Source of the DNA: Rhyzopertha dominica
Taxonomy: Eukaryota; Arthropoda; Insecta; Coleoptera; Bostrichidae
Reading direction: 5' to 3'
DNA length: 64,000 bases
NCBI GenBank assembly: GCA_025024175.1
Contig: QCXZ01000137.1
Span: 14,446,001 to 14,510,000, forward strand
A program made the position numbers and the translations under genes. Positions 23,885 through 35,626 of the stretch are shown piece by piece. The stretch's first letter is position 1, and every line of letters begins with the position of its first letter. The notes beneath the pieces are model-generated. The model was not told the origin of the DNA, searched no databases, and saw nothing but the letters and a program-made list of their open reading frames with translations.

Positions 23885-24148
23885 TCTTATATTGATTAAA
23901 TATATAGTTTATTAGTATTGAACTTTTAGTTTAGTTCAAGGCTTTCAAAAAAAACATCGTGGCGATCTTTAATTAAAGATTCAATTTATATAATATTGTT
24001 AGGAAAATATATTCTGCATAAAAGTGTAAGTGGTATTTTAGGTACTTTAGTTAAATATATTTTGGAATTATTAGTGGATACCTAATTTTCTAGTTTATAC
24101 CACTCAGTAAAAGAAATTCTTTATGCTCTAAGTTTATACAATATATTA
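23885..24148. other. Spacer between LINE and mariner-like element
   Basis: AT-rich; nothing recognised. Confidence 0.5.
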
Positions 24149-24150
24149 TA

Positions 24151-26813
24151 CAGGGTGAGTCAGTTTTTTGTAGACAAACTTTAACAGAAGATAGAACATA
24201 TGTTTTTAAAAAGAAAAGTTTCTATAAACATATGTCGTTGAAAATAATTTCTTTTTCTCGAATTTTCAATATAACTTATAAACGAATGCTAAGATTTTTT
24301 CATGTTTGGGGGATAATGCTTATTAATTAAGGCGCATAAAACAAGCTATAATAATATTCAAAAATTTGCACAGTGGCGGAGTTGAGGGGGTGCTCAACCC
24401 CTTTCTTAAACAGAACTTCTACGCCAATGACTATTTGTAAAAAAACCTGTTATTTTCATTATCTACATATATTTTAACAAAAGTAATGTCCCTTCTTCTG
24501 TTTCGAAAATCCTATGCATTTCCGAGTTATTTTGATGTGTTAGTGTTTGATGTATTAAATTAAGTAATTTATTTATTATCAATTATCGGTTAAATATTTA
24601 ATTCTTTCGACGAAAACTACCCAAATATGGTGTGTTAAGGATTCTAAAAAGCCGAAATCTCTTATTCTTTATCTCTTTCCAAGTAGTCAAAATAAATATT
24701 TGTTATATGAAGCCATACTCAAATTGCAACAAAGTATGATACTCCTTGGAAAACAATAAGTATTAAATGTCATATTTTGAAACGACAGTTTGACTTGTTT
24801 ATCTTCAAACACTATCACTTCATCTTGAATATTTTCACTGTTATTATTTTTCTTAAGTTTAAAAGTTATTTCATTTGATTTGCCAGCTTCTAATTAGTGT
24901 AAGATGCCGTTTACATTTACAAATAGCGAACAAGCCGATATTCATTTTATTTATGGGTTTGCAAATGAGAATTCAAGGTATGAAGCTAGAAAGTATCGAA
25001 GAAGATTTCCAAATAGACGGCAACCTCACCATTCCGTTTTTTGTTAGCATGCACCGTCGATTTGCTGACCAGTGTTTAGAACCGACAGAATAACCGTGGA
25101 CGAGATAGAATTGGAGAGGCTATATTACGTGAATTTAATAGGAATCCAACGACAAGTAATCGACGTACTGCAGTTGCTCTTGGTATTTCCAAAAGTAAAA
25201 TTTGCCAGGTTTTAAAACGGGATCACAGACACCCATATCATTTTCAACTTGTTCAAGGTTTATGCCCAGGTGACGCCGAACCAAGATTAAATTATTGTAG
25301 GTGGGTGCTTAACTTCATTCAAAATAATAGAGATTTCTTATTCAACATACTGTGGACTGATGAATCATGTTTTACTCGTCGTGGTATAGTAAATTTTCAC
25401 AATCTGCATGTAGGGGCACATGAAAACCCACATGCCATTCGACCAAGAAGTTTTCAACATGAATTTAGTACAAATGTCTTGATTGGAATTTACGGCAATC
25501 GCATGCTTGGACCTTATTTCTTGCCGCAACGTGTAAATTCAGAAAATTTCCTACAATTCTTTGAAGAAGAGCATGCTAATATGTGGGAAGACATTTCCTT
25601 GAATTTAAGAGGACAGTCTTGGATTCAGCTTGATGGATGCCCGGCCCATTATGGCAGAAATGTAAGAAATTGGCTAAACAATAACTATCCTGGGAGGTGG
25701 ATAGCTCGTGGAGGTCCAGTGGTGTGCCCTCCCAGATCCCCCGATTTAACGCCACTCGACTTTTTTGTGTGGGGATTTATTAAGGANAAAGTGTATACCA
25801 CTCCGGTTAATACACTTGATGAACTTCACAATCGCATCAGAGATGCTTGCAATGAAATAAGGGTGCATCATTTAGTTAACTTAAGACTTTCTATTGTACG
25901 TCGCTGTGAAATATGTATTGAAAAGAACGGTTTACATTTTGAACTATGTGTCTAATTTTAGTATACTAGTAATATTGTTATTAATTGTTGTAATTGTTAT
26001 TTATAAATCATTATTGCTTACAATAAATTGCACAATTGTAAATTAAATATGTATTGTTATAAATTTAAAAATTTTCTTCATAAAGATTAACACCAATATT
26101 CATTCAATGTTTTTTTTTAAATTTTATTGCGGTACATTAGAATTTACACAGCACAAAATAAATAAGGAATGTTAAAATTAGTGTACACGTTTCGACTTAT
26201 AAAACTCTTGTATTTGAGTAACGCTTGATATAACAAACATTTATTTTGATTCCATTGGGGAGATGAAGAATAAGAGATTTCGGCTTTTTGAATCCTTAAC
26301 ATACCATATTTGGGTAGGTTTTCTTGAAAAAATTAAATATTTAGCTGATAATTGATAATAACTGAATTACTTAATTTAAAATATCAAACACTACTAAAAC
26401 ATCAAGATAACTTGCAAACGCACAGGATTTTCGAAACAGAAGAAGGGACATTTTTGTTAAACTGTACGTAGATAATGAAAATAACAGTTTTTTTTACAAA
26501 TAGTCATTGGCGTAGAAGTTCTGTTTAAGAAAGGGGTTGAGCACCCCCTCCACTCCGCCACTGTGCAAATTTTTTAACATTATTATAGCTTGTTTTATGC
26601 GCCTTAATTAATAAGCATTATCCCCCAAACATGAAAAAAATCTTAGCATTCGTTTATAAGTTATATTGAAAATTCGAGAAAAAGAAATTATTTTCAACAC
26701 CCTGTATCTCAGAAATGAAGCCTTCTACGACATATGTTTATAGGAACTTTTCTTTTAAAAACACGTGTTCTATCTTCTGTTAAAGTTTGTCTACAAAAAA
26801 CTGACTCTTCCTG
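24151..26813 (+). mobile_element. Mariner-like transposon with about 540-bp inverted repeats
   Basis: The ends are TA|CAGGGTGAGTCAG at 24149 and, on the other strand, TA|CAGGAAGAGTCAG at 26815. They mark a 2.66-kb element with a TA target duplication. The inverted repeats extend far inside: 24151-24684 on the left and 26261-26813 on the right, nearly collinear. The exception is a 30-base segment (AGAAGGCTTCATTTCTGAGA then TACAGGGTGT) present only on the right. A frameshifted transposase lies between them. The element is in the 13-kb interval between genes A and B. Confidence 0.9.
24904..25954 (+). pseudogene. Mariner-like transposase with an N-terminal DUF4817-type helix-turn-helix
   Basis: The start at 24904 reads a DNA-binding region of the DUF4817 kind (EARKYRRRFPNRRQPHHSVF), then a second helix-turn-helix (TSNRRTAVALGISKSKICQV). 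The catalytic core follows: WTDESCF with the first Asp, IQLDGCPAHYGRN with the second, and PPRSPDLTPLDFFVWGFIK with the third. By my count 36 residues separate the second and third aspartates, not the 34 of classical mariner. Two frameshifts, near 25040 and 25083, disable the N-terminal part. The remainder, about 286 codons from about 25095 to the stop, is open apart from one N at 25787. Roughly 350 residues would be the intact length, as usual for the superfamily. Confidence 0.85.
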
Positions 26814-26815
26814 TA

Positions 26816-27418
26816 TAATTATAATTGTACATATATTAGTTTAATTGAAATTGTATTTAGTTCCACCGATTCTGTTTTGAGTTTAGGGTATCCGTCACAG
26901 GTCTGGTGAAGAGTAAATAGATAAGGTAGGGGCACCCTTTAATGAAGAACCACACACCTTCTCCAATGTGCAGTCCAGCTTCTACCTTCTCCGTAACCCA
27001 GATTACGTAATGTTGTTGTACACCTTTTACATTCGCATCTTTTAATTCACTTGTAGTATAATAATTCGACCTTACGCAAAAAGGCGAGTGCTACAATGAA
27101 AGAAAATTTATTAAAATATATTTATTGCAAAAGCCACGAAGAGAAGTTAAAATATAACTTCCTTTGCACGCAATGCAGTATTATATCAGGTTAGTGTACA
27201 CCAGATTAAAAGATCTTCATGAAATCAGAAACTATTTCATGCTTCGTCGAAGTTATGAAGTAACATTTAGCTTTTTAATTCTTCATCTTCAACATCCATA
27301 AAGCAAATTGGTAAACATCTTAAAAATATTTCAATACTTTGTATATAAAAAATGCTATCATAGACAAAACTAGGAATTGCGATTGTGTGTATAACAATCT
27401 TCCCGACAAGATTGTATA
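26816..27418. other. Intergenic, no recognised feature
   Basis: Between the mariner-like and hAT-like elements; no supported gene. Confidence 0.5.
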
Positions 27419-27426
27419 CAAATACC

Positions 27427-28956
27427 CATGGGCGTACCGAAGAGGGGAGGGCAAGGGGGCAGCTGCCCCCCCTGGACTTTGGTTGCCAACTCTGGGCCCT
27501 TCCAATCTCTCATACATTTAGCTGGATAATTATGTGTGTACACCAAAAAATTGTCTTATTTACAAAATTGTAAATACAGTAAAATTTATAGGCTAGTGTA
27601 TTTCATAATTTTCATACAAAACTCATATTTGACCCTTGCAAATGACCTTCTCTAATAAGTCGTTGTCAAATGGTTTCCAAGCTTAATCGATGCCATGTGC
27701 CATGTGCGCTGTAACTGCAATATTCTTGTTACGAATCGTTGTCATAACACGATTTCTGCTTAGTTCAGCTCTTCTACCTTTTCCTATAAAGATTGTTCAA
27801 CTAACTACTGTTATATGGAATCACATCAGAATCTGTCATATATTCGGTGATAACTCTAACTTTTATACCAAATTTCTAAATTCACATTACATTTTAACAA
27901 TTAATAAAAAAAAATAAAAATCCATCCGAACTCACGTTTATGAAAGTCAGTTTATTTAATATAAGTTTTACTAGTCCAGTAAAAGCATTATCAGCACGAA
28001 TTAACACCCGGTGTGTTGATAAAAATGCAATTAAATATATTTCATTTTATTTAAATGAAGCTTAATTTGGTTAAAATATTAAGTAGTCGGTTAATTTTTG
28101 GAGAGCAATGCACTGGCGATCTAAGAAGGTTGGCTTGACGCATAATGCTGAGGCATTTGTCATTCTGAGTTCTAATAATGTTAGTTATCCATCGAGTCTC
28201 TTTCCCTGAGGAGCAAATTACTACAATTGTATATTTAGGACATACATATGAACTCCCAGCTTAAATTTCTAAAGCTTCTGGTGTGAGAAGTTGAAATTGT
28301 ACTAAAAGCACATCGGTTAATGCATTAGTCTTTAATATGTGCTAATTCTGAATCAAAAATCGTGCTCCTATTAGTAGAAACTTCAAGGTGAAATTTATGT
28401 TCCTTTTGTACTTCGTATGATATCATTATAGATTATGTGGATCACGGATCTTTATTCTCCCAAATAAAATGTATCAACTTATTTTCTGTTAAACGCGAGA
28501 GCGATGCAACTGAATGCGCCTCACTTAACTGAGTTCATCAATAACGGAATTAGTAATAAAGGGGTTTTGTATGATCAGTGTACATAGAAAACATATAAAT
28601 AATTTGGGTATTTATTTCACAGAAGATGTTTTAAGTGGCCTTCCAAAAAATCCACAGCACGAAGATTATTCATGGAATAAATACTTCATTAATTAAATGC
28701 ATGTCTATGATGTGCTGTCTGCACCGCAACCAATTGCAGATAGATCTATTTCACTATAATTATAGCTCATCAGTGCAGTTAAACTGCAGTTAAACCTAAG
28801 GTCTAGTGCAGACAGCATGGTATAGATCTTCATTAATTACTTAAGTACCTATATCTTATAAACATTTATTATTCCTATTTATGTTGAATTATACTCTACA
28901 GGACGTTCCTGCTTTGCCCTCCCCCCCCCCTAGACCAAAAGCTGGGTACGCCCATG
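27427..28956. mobile_element. hAT-like non-autonomous element (CATGGGCGTACC ends)
   Basis: Both ends begin CATGGGCGTACC in opposite orientation. They are followed by G-rich stretches that share GGAGGGCAA. The flanks are CAAATACC (27419-27426) and CAAATATC (28957-28964), an 8-base target duplication with one mismatch. That fits hAT elements, though other superfamilies with 8-bp duplications are possible. The 1.5-kb interior has no transposase. It carries a copy of the 110-140-bp palindromic MITE at 28692-28831. Confidence 0.7.
28692..28831 (+). mobile_element. Palindromic MITE, copy 1
   Basis: The ends read GTCTATGATGTGCTGTCTGC and, on the other strand, ATACCATGCTGTCTGCAC. The core word is AGCTCATCAGTGCAGTT. 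It is homologous to 42812-42930 and 59471-59580 and is the most diverged of the three. It contains a short internal duplication (AACTGCAGTT). Nested in the hAT-like element. Confidence 0.8.
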
Positions 28957-28964
28957 CAAATATC

Positions 28965-31555
28965 TACAAAAATTTGTTACATAAATCACATACAACAAAG
29001 ATATGTCCATGTATGATCTCAGTTTATTAATAATAAACCTTAACTATGTCATCAATAAATTATGTTACATCCAATGACGGATGCAACACAGTACACATCC
29101 TTTTGTTGCTTCATGTCCACCCAGAACCATTTATAGATATTTTATCTCCGATAAGTAAAGCAAATTATCGGAGCAGAATTTTTGGAATCGGATTGACAAT
29201 GCATTTCGTCACACTACGCGGAAACAGATGCACAACTTTGATACTGATGCGCGATTGGTTGGATAATCAATTTAATTACTCGTACAGTAGTAATCGTTGT
29301 AGTTGCACAGGTTCAAGCAACTATGATAATAAATTCGTAACTTCCGTTTATTCATTAAAGAAACATCAATTTAACTATAACGGACGTACAATAAAACTCG
29401 ATATATTATGTGTACGGCATATTATTGTTTTGTTTATGAAATAAGAATAAATAAATTGCTTCAACAGAAAATACAAATAACAAAAAGTACGATTAACGAA
29501 CTGTTTCATCTACATTTAAACAAATTAAGGTTTTAAAATACTGCACACATGCAACCCACAATACAGTTCTGGTTTAATATTTCTAAACAGATAAGATGTA
29601 TTTGATTAGTTGCCTGAATTAGGCTATTTAAAGGTATAAGGAAGAATAATTAACACTAATGTTCTTACTCGGGCATATACTTGAATATACCGATGGCCCA
29701 CTGAAAAAAGCCACCCGTTTTCGATTGAATTTATCGAAAAATAGTTTAACAATTCAATTTTATACTCAAGAAGAACATTGCAACATTCGTCAGAAAAAAA
29801 ACAGATATTAAAAAGAAAACTTAGATTATTACTTATTTGTCAGTGGTCCAAACCCAAAGAGCTATTACCTGAGTTTACACAATTTCCACCGTTTCTTCTT
29901 TTATTTGCTACAGACCGGGTTTGACAAAACTTGTAAACCAATTGCAAAACATAGTACCCCCGACGTATCTGCGTGCCTTCCGTTAATGCATTTGCTGTGG
30001 TTTCGAAAAAAAAATAAGATAAGTAATCTCAACTCGTTCTTCAATTAACTCCTCTGACAAAAAGTCTGTTTGCTGCGTTGAAAAACCTTTTTGCCACCTT
30101 TTGCACACTGCATTTTATTTAAGTTTATTTTTTAACCAATAACCAAATTTAAGCATAGCCAGTCATTTCTTGAAGAATATTGGCTCCATGTAAAAACAAG
30201 ACAGCGGTGTAAAAACATAAATGCTTATTATAAAGAAATTCTAATGGACTATTTAACTCCCGATGCCATCTACAAAATTATCCTGTTGGGGCGTTTTGTT
30301 CATAAATTAACCAAAGTTTGTTTCCTTTGTATAACCTATATTCTGTCAATCGCTCAAGCTATTTTAGATATAATGAATACCACTTTAATTAAATCAAGCC
30401 AGGATATTTGTGTTTCCTCTATAAATAAGGGAAGTTCTTGCATTGTCGGGGGTTGGTTTTGTATGTCCTTTTTGTTTTATTTGTGACACCATATTTAGCT
30501 CCACATTGAAGGCTTGTAGTAATAAAATCAATGGTGATTTTACTAGATGTAAGGGAGTACCTACTACACTTTTATAAATTTTAGATGAACCATAAAGCAT
30601 TAGGGTAGACGAATTCATGTCTCAATATTTGAGTAATTTGTAATGCAAATTATTAAATGTAGTATTAGATATAGAGCGGCACTACAGCCTATTATTATTA
30701 ATTGCACTTTATTGAGCTTCATATTGATTTAATAACAGGTGAAATTTGAAAATGTTAAACATTCCAACATACGCTGTAGCAAGTTAGTTCTTTTACAAAT
30801 CAAAAGAGCTTTCAAATTAATTTTTACGACCGGTCGTGTTACAGATGTTCTAAAAACTGTGACGCTGTTTGCTCTAACCAGGTAATTCAAAACGAACGAC
30901 TGCCACAAAATAACAGTTCTAATTTTAAAATTGTAAGTAAACTAAAAACACTCAGCGGTGTCGATGAATGATACAATTCGAGAATACTATACATACAATA
31001 CAAGATGTGATGCTGAATATATGCTGAATATATGCCTGAAATACTAAAATACTATACACATAGAAGTAATCCAAGAGTTGAGTCAAACTGATACGCTGCT
31101 ACTACATAACTGTTTTCTTCGCTAAAATTCTGTCACTAATGAACTATGAACTATTGTTTTTACAGAAAATTCCCACAAAATATCATTACCTTATAAAATT
31201 TGCTAAAGGATACTTATTCACAATACAATAGTGTCATTCCGTGTCAGCAAGAAATCTCAGAAAATTGGATACTATAGAAATATATTTTCTAATATTGAAA
31301 CCATGAACACAAGAAAACTCATGAGTATTATGCTTCTTTAGAAGAATATTCGCCAAAAGCGTAAATATGGTAATATCTTCCTTGGTGAGCTTATCTGCCC
31401 CATAACTTTTTGCACAAACCGATGCCCTATAATGATTACTAAAAAGAAAAACTGAGGTTACTGGGGATATAAAAATTTGACTCCTTTGTGCTTAAGTTTG
31501 GTGGCCCAGTTTTTTCATGTGTTTATATCGGTATGGTTTATAAACTAGAAATTAC
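28965..31555. other. Intergenic, no recognised gene
   Basis: An open frame of 132 codons at 29046-29444 matches no family I know and has no splice or promoter context, so I do not call it. Otherwise AT-rich sequence. Confidence 0.45.
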
Positions 31556-31559
31556 AATT

Positions 31560-32060
31560 TATATATTAAAATTTACTTATACAATGGCCAAATGTGAGCA
31601 AGGCAGTGCTTATGTAAAACTACCAAAGAGTGGAAGATCGAAAATTTTTAATAAAGCAATACGTGAAAGACTTATAATAATAATAGCGAAAACATGCCAG
31701 TATCGAACGTCTGAGAGCAACAGGACCACAGGAATTGTCAAGTAATGTCCTAAAATCCCGATGTGCTATCGGCTATCGTGCACTAAGAAGGATCTATTTT
31801 GCTAAACACCGGGTGATTATTATGGATAATGAAAAATACTTACACTGAGTAACTCCAAAATGAATGAAAATGAGGGTTTTTATAGCGATATTATTTTAGA
31901 GGTGTCTGATGATGTGCAAGATAATAGACCACAACGTACCACATGTTCCACGCAAAACATAACGTCCTTCCTCAGACTCATTCCACTGAAAATTTTTAAA
32001 CACGCTTACATGCAAAAGTTCAATATGAGAAAAAACAGAACAGGGAAGTCCTAGAGATCA
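31560..32060 (+). pseudogene. Possible Tc1-like transposase trace
   Basis: The words VKLPKSGRSKIFNKAIRERL and IAKTCQYRTSES resemble the linker after the first helix-turn-helix of Tc1 transposases. They are followed by frameshifted sequence with no clear DDE motif. No inverted-repeat ends were seen. Weak call; it may be chance. Confidence 0.25.
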
Positions 32061-32325
32061 ATGTTTTTGTTATAGGTATAAGATTTAATGCTAGGTGTCC
32101 GTCAAAATTGCGCTTAGTGGAAGACAACGCTGTCTTTGTTTGGTTTAAGTTTTTAATTTTCTTGCTTATAAAACAATTAATGATCATATATTACAATACA
32201 TTATTTAAATGCATTTTTTATACGAAAAATGCTTTTGAAACTTGCGACAAACTTATGGGACATACTTTACACTAAATTAAAGACAACTCATCGCGACTAA
32301 ACAGTACTGGTATGTTGTAAAACAT

Positions 32326-32331
32326 TTTATT
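32326..32331 (-). promoter_or_regulatory. Poly(A) signal of gene B
   Basis: AATAAA on the minus strand, about 75 bases after the stop codon at 32406-32408; the right distance for a 3' processing signal. Confidence 0.5.
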
Positions 32332-32405
32332 CCCATTTCTTTCCGCAATTCCTCAACACTGTACAAAATTAAATATCTTCAGCAATAAATGACACCAACA
32401 ACATA

Positions 32406-32606
32406 TTACAACTTGCATCCTTCTCGTACTCCATACATCACATTCAGTTCGTATTTTATGACAGTCGATATCAATCGTTTGGTTTCATCGATCAAATTTG
32501 AGAATTTTTTCATTTGTACCTTCTCAGTTTTTATTCCAGGCCTGTGTATCAAGAACGCGTTGTCTAAAACCATGTAATCGTAATCCAAGAGACACAGTGA
32601 ATAAGC
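32406..32606 (-). CDS. B4GAT1-like: GT49 gene B, exon 4 (last): C-terminus of B4GAT1-like enzyme
   Basis: Sixty-six codons plus a TAA stop at 32408-32406. The acceptor is a pyrimidine-rich tract ending TTTTAG just above 32606. The frame, phase 0 after exon 3, reads AYSLCLLDYDYMVLDNAFLI then HRPGIK, the conserved C-terminal block of GT49 proteins. Roughly 40 gene-specific residues follow, ending in EGCKL. Joining exons 1-4 gives 192+89+103+66 = 450 residues, close to vertebrate B4GAT1 (about 415) plus a longer stem. The final intron, 32607-36619, is mostly a mariner-like element. Confidence 0.9.
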   Translation of the reverse strand, partial: AYSLCLLDYDYMVLDNAFLIHRPGIKTEKVQMKKFSNLIDETKRLISTVIKYELNVMYGVREGCKL

Positions 32607-32680
32607 CTAAAACAAAGGTAAATCAGAATTTAAATAAAGCACGGACAAAAATATATTTCATAAAAGACCTAATACCGCCA

Positions 32681-32738
32681 GTGCCATCTTTTCCTGATGA
32701 GCCCCAACAGGGCGAAAGCGGTCGTAGGGTGAGAGAGG
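32681..32738 (+). ncRNA. Hammerhead-ribozyme-like motif (possibly a Penelope-type relic)
   Basis: The string CTGATGA (32694-32700) is followed by a 4-bp GCCC/GGGC stem with a 5-base loop (32701-32713) and then GAAA (32714-32717). That is the invariant core order of a hammerhead ribozyme. A GTC at 32721-32723 sits where the cleavage triplet would be after a minimal stem III, but only the A-U pair of that stem forms. Stem I is only partly complementary. Minimal hammerheads of this type occur in Penelope-like retroelements. Antisense to gene B, in its last intron. Activity is doubtful. Confidence 0.45.
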
Positions 32739-33388
32739 ATTGACCAGGGCAGATGATTTATTTCACAAAATATATTAACGATCAAAAGATGCCTAGTGGC
32801 ATTATACAGGGTGCCCCGAAATTACAACACAACCTTAACTGTAGATTCGGGAGATTGAATGAACATGATTTATCGAAAAAAGTTAAATAAACAAGTTTTT
32901 GCGTTACAGCCCTCCAAANTTTGACAATTGGATTTTTGTTAATAACTCCGTAACGAATAACGATAACGAAAATTTGCAGTTGACAGTGATTCATTTAGGC
33001 TTATTGTTCCTGAAAAATGTTACAAATTGCGCAAACCGGAAGTTGTTTTTTCGTTTCCGGCGTACACTTGGAAGGACCAGAACTTTTATGGATACCTAAT
33101 AATTTTTTGTAATCTGGATAACCTCAATGTAAAGACGCTTCAAGTATTTAAAATTTTTGCTTTTTTGCTCTGAGCAAAAAAATTGCGAAACCATTACATC
33201 ACCTGCTAGAAGGCACACTGCGAAGCGACATCAGTGCTCCGAGTTATGATAATTGGCTGCAAGAAAAAATGTGTAAACTGTATTTGTGAAAAGTCAATTC
33301 ACTAGTTTAATTTATAAATTTAGTCTATAATTGTCTTGCTTGTTTTTGCTGTTACCTTATCTTTAGACCTAGTTTAAATCACATTTTC

Positions 33389-34130
33389 AAAACTTACTGA
33401 CATGCATCTCATATTCGGTAAAGCTGATATGAATTGTCGAGCTGCAACACGACTATTATACGCGGAACAGTATCCAAACCGACGCGATGGACTCCTCTTC
33501 ATACAACTTTTGCATAGATTGACAGAAAACTTTGAGAGCATGGTATGCGAAAGCATTCTGGTAATTCTGGACGCCCTCGGCAGTTAAATCCTGGTGTTGA
33601 GGAAGAAGTCTTGAATACTGTCGAAAACTGTCTAGTCACTTGAATGTATCCAAAACTACTATTCACAAGGTGAACGTTATGTCGTTTCCATCTTTTGCAG
33701 GAGCAAGATTCAAGGTGCAGACACCAACGCGAGGGTGGAATTCTTCCAGTGGTTGGTGAATGGCTTTATAGCTGATGTTCATTTCTTGGAAAACATATTT
33801 TTCATAGACGAAACACATTTCACCACACGTATCGAGTAATGAAAATCCTCATACCATACGCCCATCTTATGTTCAAAAAGGCAATTTAAATTAAACGTTT
33901 GGGCAGGTATAGTTGGTGGCAATTAAATCGGCCTAGTTTCTTACGAACACATTGCCATTATTGCTTCAAAATATCCCATCACAAGTTCGTTCACATCTGA
34001 CGCTAACGGTAACGAACTATCTTGAGAAAACTATACTCAGGTAGGGAAGCAAATGCATAAATTGCCCACCTAGACTACTGATTTCACACCATTGGGCTTT
34101 TTTTATGAGGCATTCTTAAGTTTCGTGTTA
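33389..34130 (+). pseudogene. DUF4817-type mariner-like transposase relic
   Basis: Near 33402 the frame reads MHLIFGKADMNCRAATRL and then YAEQYPNRRD, a DUF4817-type DNA-binding region related to the one at 24904. Later come FFQWLVNGFIADVHFLENIF and then IDETHFTT, matching the first catalytic Asp region. Weak third-Asp context (TPLGFFYEAF) lies near 34090. Frameshifts and stops are numerous. Inactive. Confidence 0.7.
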
Positions 34131-34464
34131 CAGTAAATTATTACTTTTGAAATTTTTAATTCCTGTTTCTGTGTAAGTTTTTGTTAGTGATATTCATTTG
34201 ATGAACTTTATATTGTTTTATTCTTAAAACTTAAAATAAATGCATATTTCTTGTGTTGTAATATACATTTAATAATTGGTAATATTAATAATGGTTTTGT
34301 AATAATAAAGAATCTGTTACAATAATCTATTCAGAAACCACGACCATATTCATGACTTATTCCACTAGAAACATCCGGCATTACCAGAACTATCAATAGA
34401 CGCTAACGATCTTATTACTGTGGGTTCGAATAATGTTCAGCTTGTAGTCGCACTGCAGCGCGAC

Positions 34465-35626
34465 AATTGGGTATTTGCCACGTATTTCTATTTTATTAAA
34501 TTGCATATTAATAAATAGCATCTAATCCATAAAACAGCTGTGACAGCTTATAAATTCAAAAAAATGGATCGTAAGGTGTATTTTTAATATTAAAAATGTG
34601 AATATTTAAAGGGACCGCCAAAACGCGAACATATTGGCCGTGACGTCAAGTGTCTTGTAAATGGCCGCTTGTTTACATCTGGGGTCAACGCGTCACGCGT
34701 CAGACTCAGCCCGTCAATTTATCAGTTTGTTGTTTGCGTTCACTTTGTGACAAGCGAATTAAAATACGGTAAGAAAAAGTGAAATACTTATTAGTTATGA
34801 CTTCTGAAAGGCATGTTCATTGTTATGGAATTTGTGTACAGCGACGAGCGGTTCAACGCGGCGGAGATGAGGAACGTAAAAGCAAGTAAAGCAACAGCAT
34901 AAGTGAACTTTTTATCAAATTAACGTAACATTATAATTTGATCACAGTGGGTTGTTGGAAACATACTATTTGTAAACATAAAAATGTAAGAATCAAAGAT
35001 GTACCCTAAACTTGACATTTATTTTATTGCGGCTCGTTTCGAATATATGGGGAACAACGTCGTTCTTTATTATAACATTTCCCTCTATCAGCCTAAAACG
35101 CATATAATTTTTCATATCCTCTTCAAGCTATAACAAAATGGAAACTGAATGGTAAACACTTATAACCCCAAAAAGAATAATAAAACTTACAGTAAGAATT
35201 AAGATGATCTTCACAGCAGAAAAACAAACTTTGCGATTTCGGCATATCACGTCTAGGGGCCTTAAACAACTTTTTCATACGTTGATAATCTCGAGGAACG
35301 GTTACAAAAATTTTGTTAGCTGTACTGACTCAAGTACTTTTATAACCATGTACAAAACAACACGTGTTTTGTTTTCCATACATAACAGATGCTTGTAAAA
35401 CTAAACAAATCACTTTATGGTGCGACCTCTTACACTGTCCTTTCAATAAACACCACACAAAAGCTTCTCCAATACAAGAATGACACTACACCATTAAACA
35501 GCACGTTCCTCGGTAATGTGTACATGACACTTGACGTCACGAGTTGAATAACCTTGGATAGAAGCGTTTTGGCGGTGACTCTTAAGATTCGAATTTTAAA
35601 CCTGAAATTCTCTACCTACAAATATT
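34465..35626 (-). repeat. THAP-domain repeat, copy 3
   Basis: This reverse-oriented copy lacks the 0.54-kb insertion seen in copy 2, so it shows the uninterrupted family structure. From the high end it has ATATTTGTAGGTAGAG, the inverted repeat with ACCGCCAAAACGC and TGACGTCA, the THAP block (NTCCFVHGYKS, VPRDYQRMKKLF, CCEDHLN), a small intron with GTAAGT, the second block (EEDMKNY), and the second inverted repeat at about 34617. An in-frame stop after YKST shows it is not functional. Confidence 0.85.

Noticed and set aside
24373..24400. CAGTGGCGGA word resembling a hAT end
   Set aside because: It occurs at the matching place in both arms of the mariner-like element, so it is simply part of that inverted repeat.
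29046..29444. 132-codon open frame on the plus strand
   Set aside because: I recognise no domain, and there is no splice, promoter or repeat context; AT-rich DNA yields frames of this length by chance.
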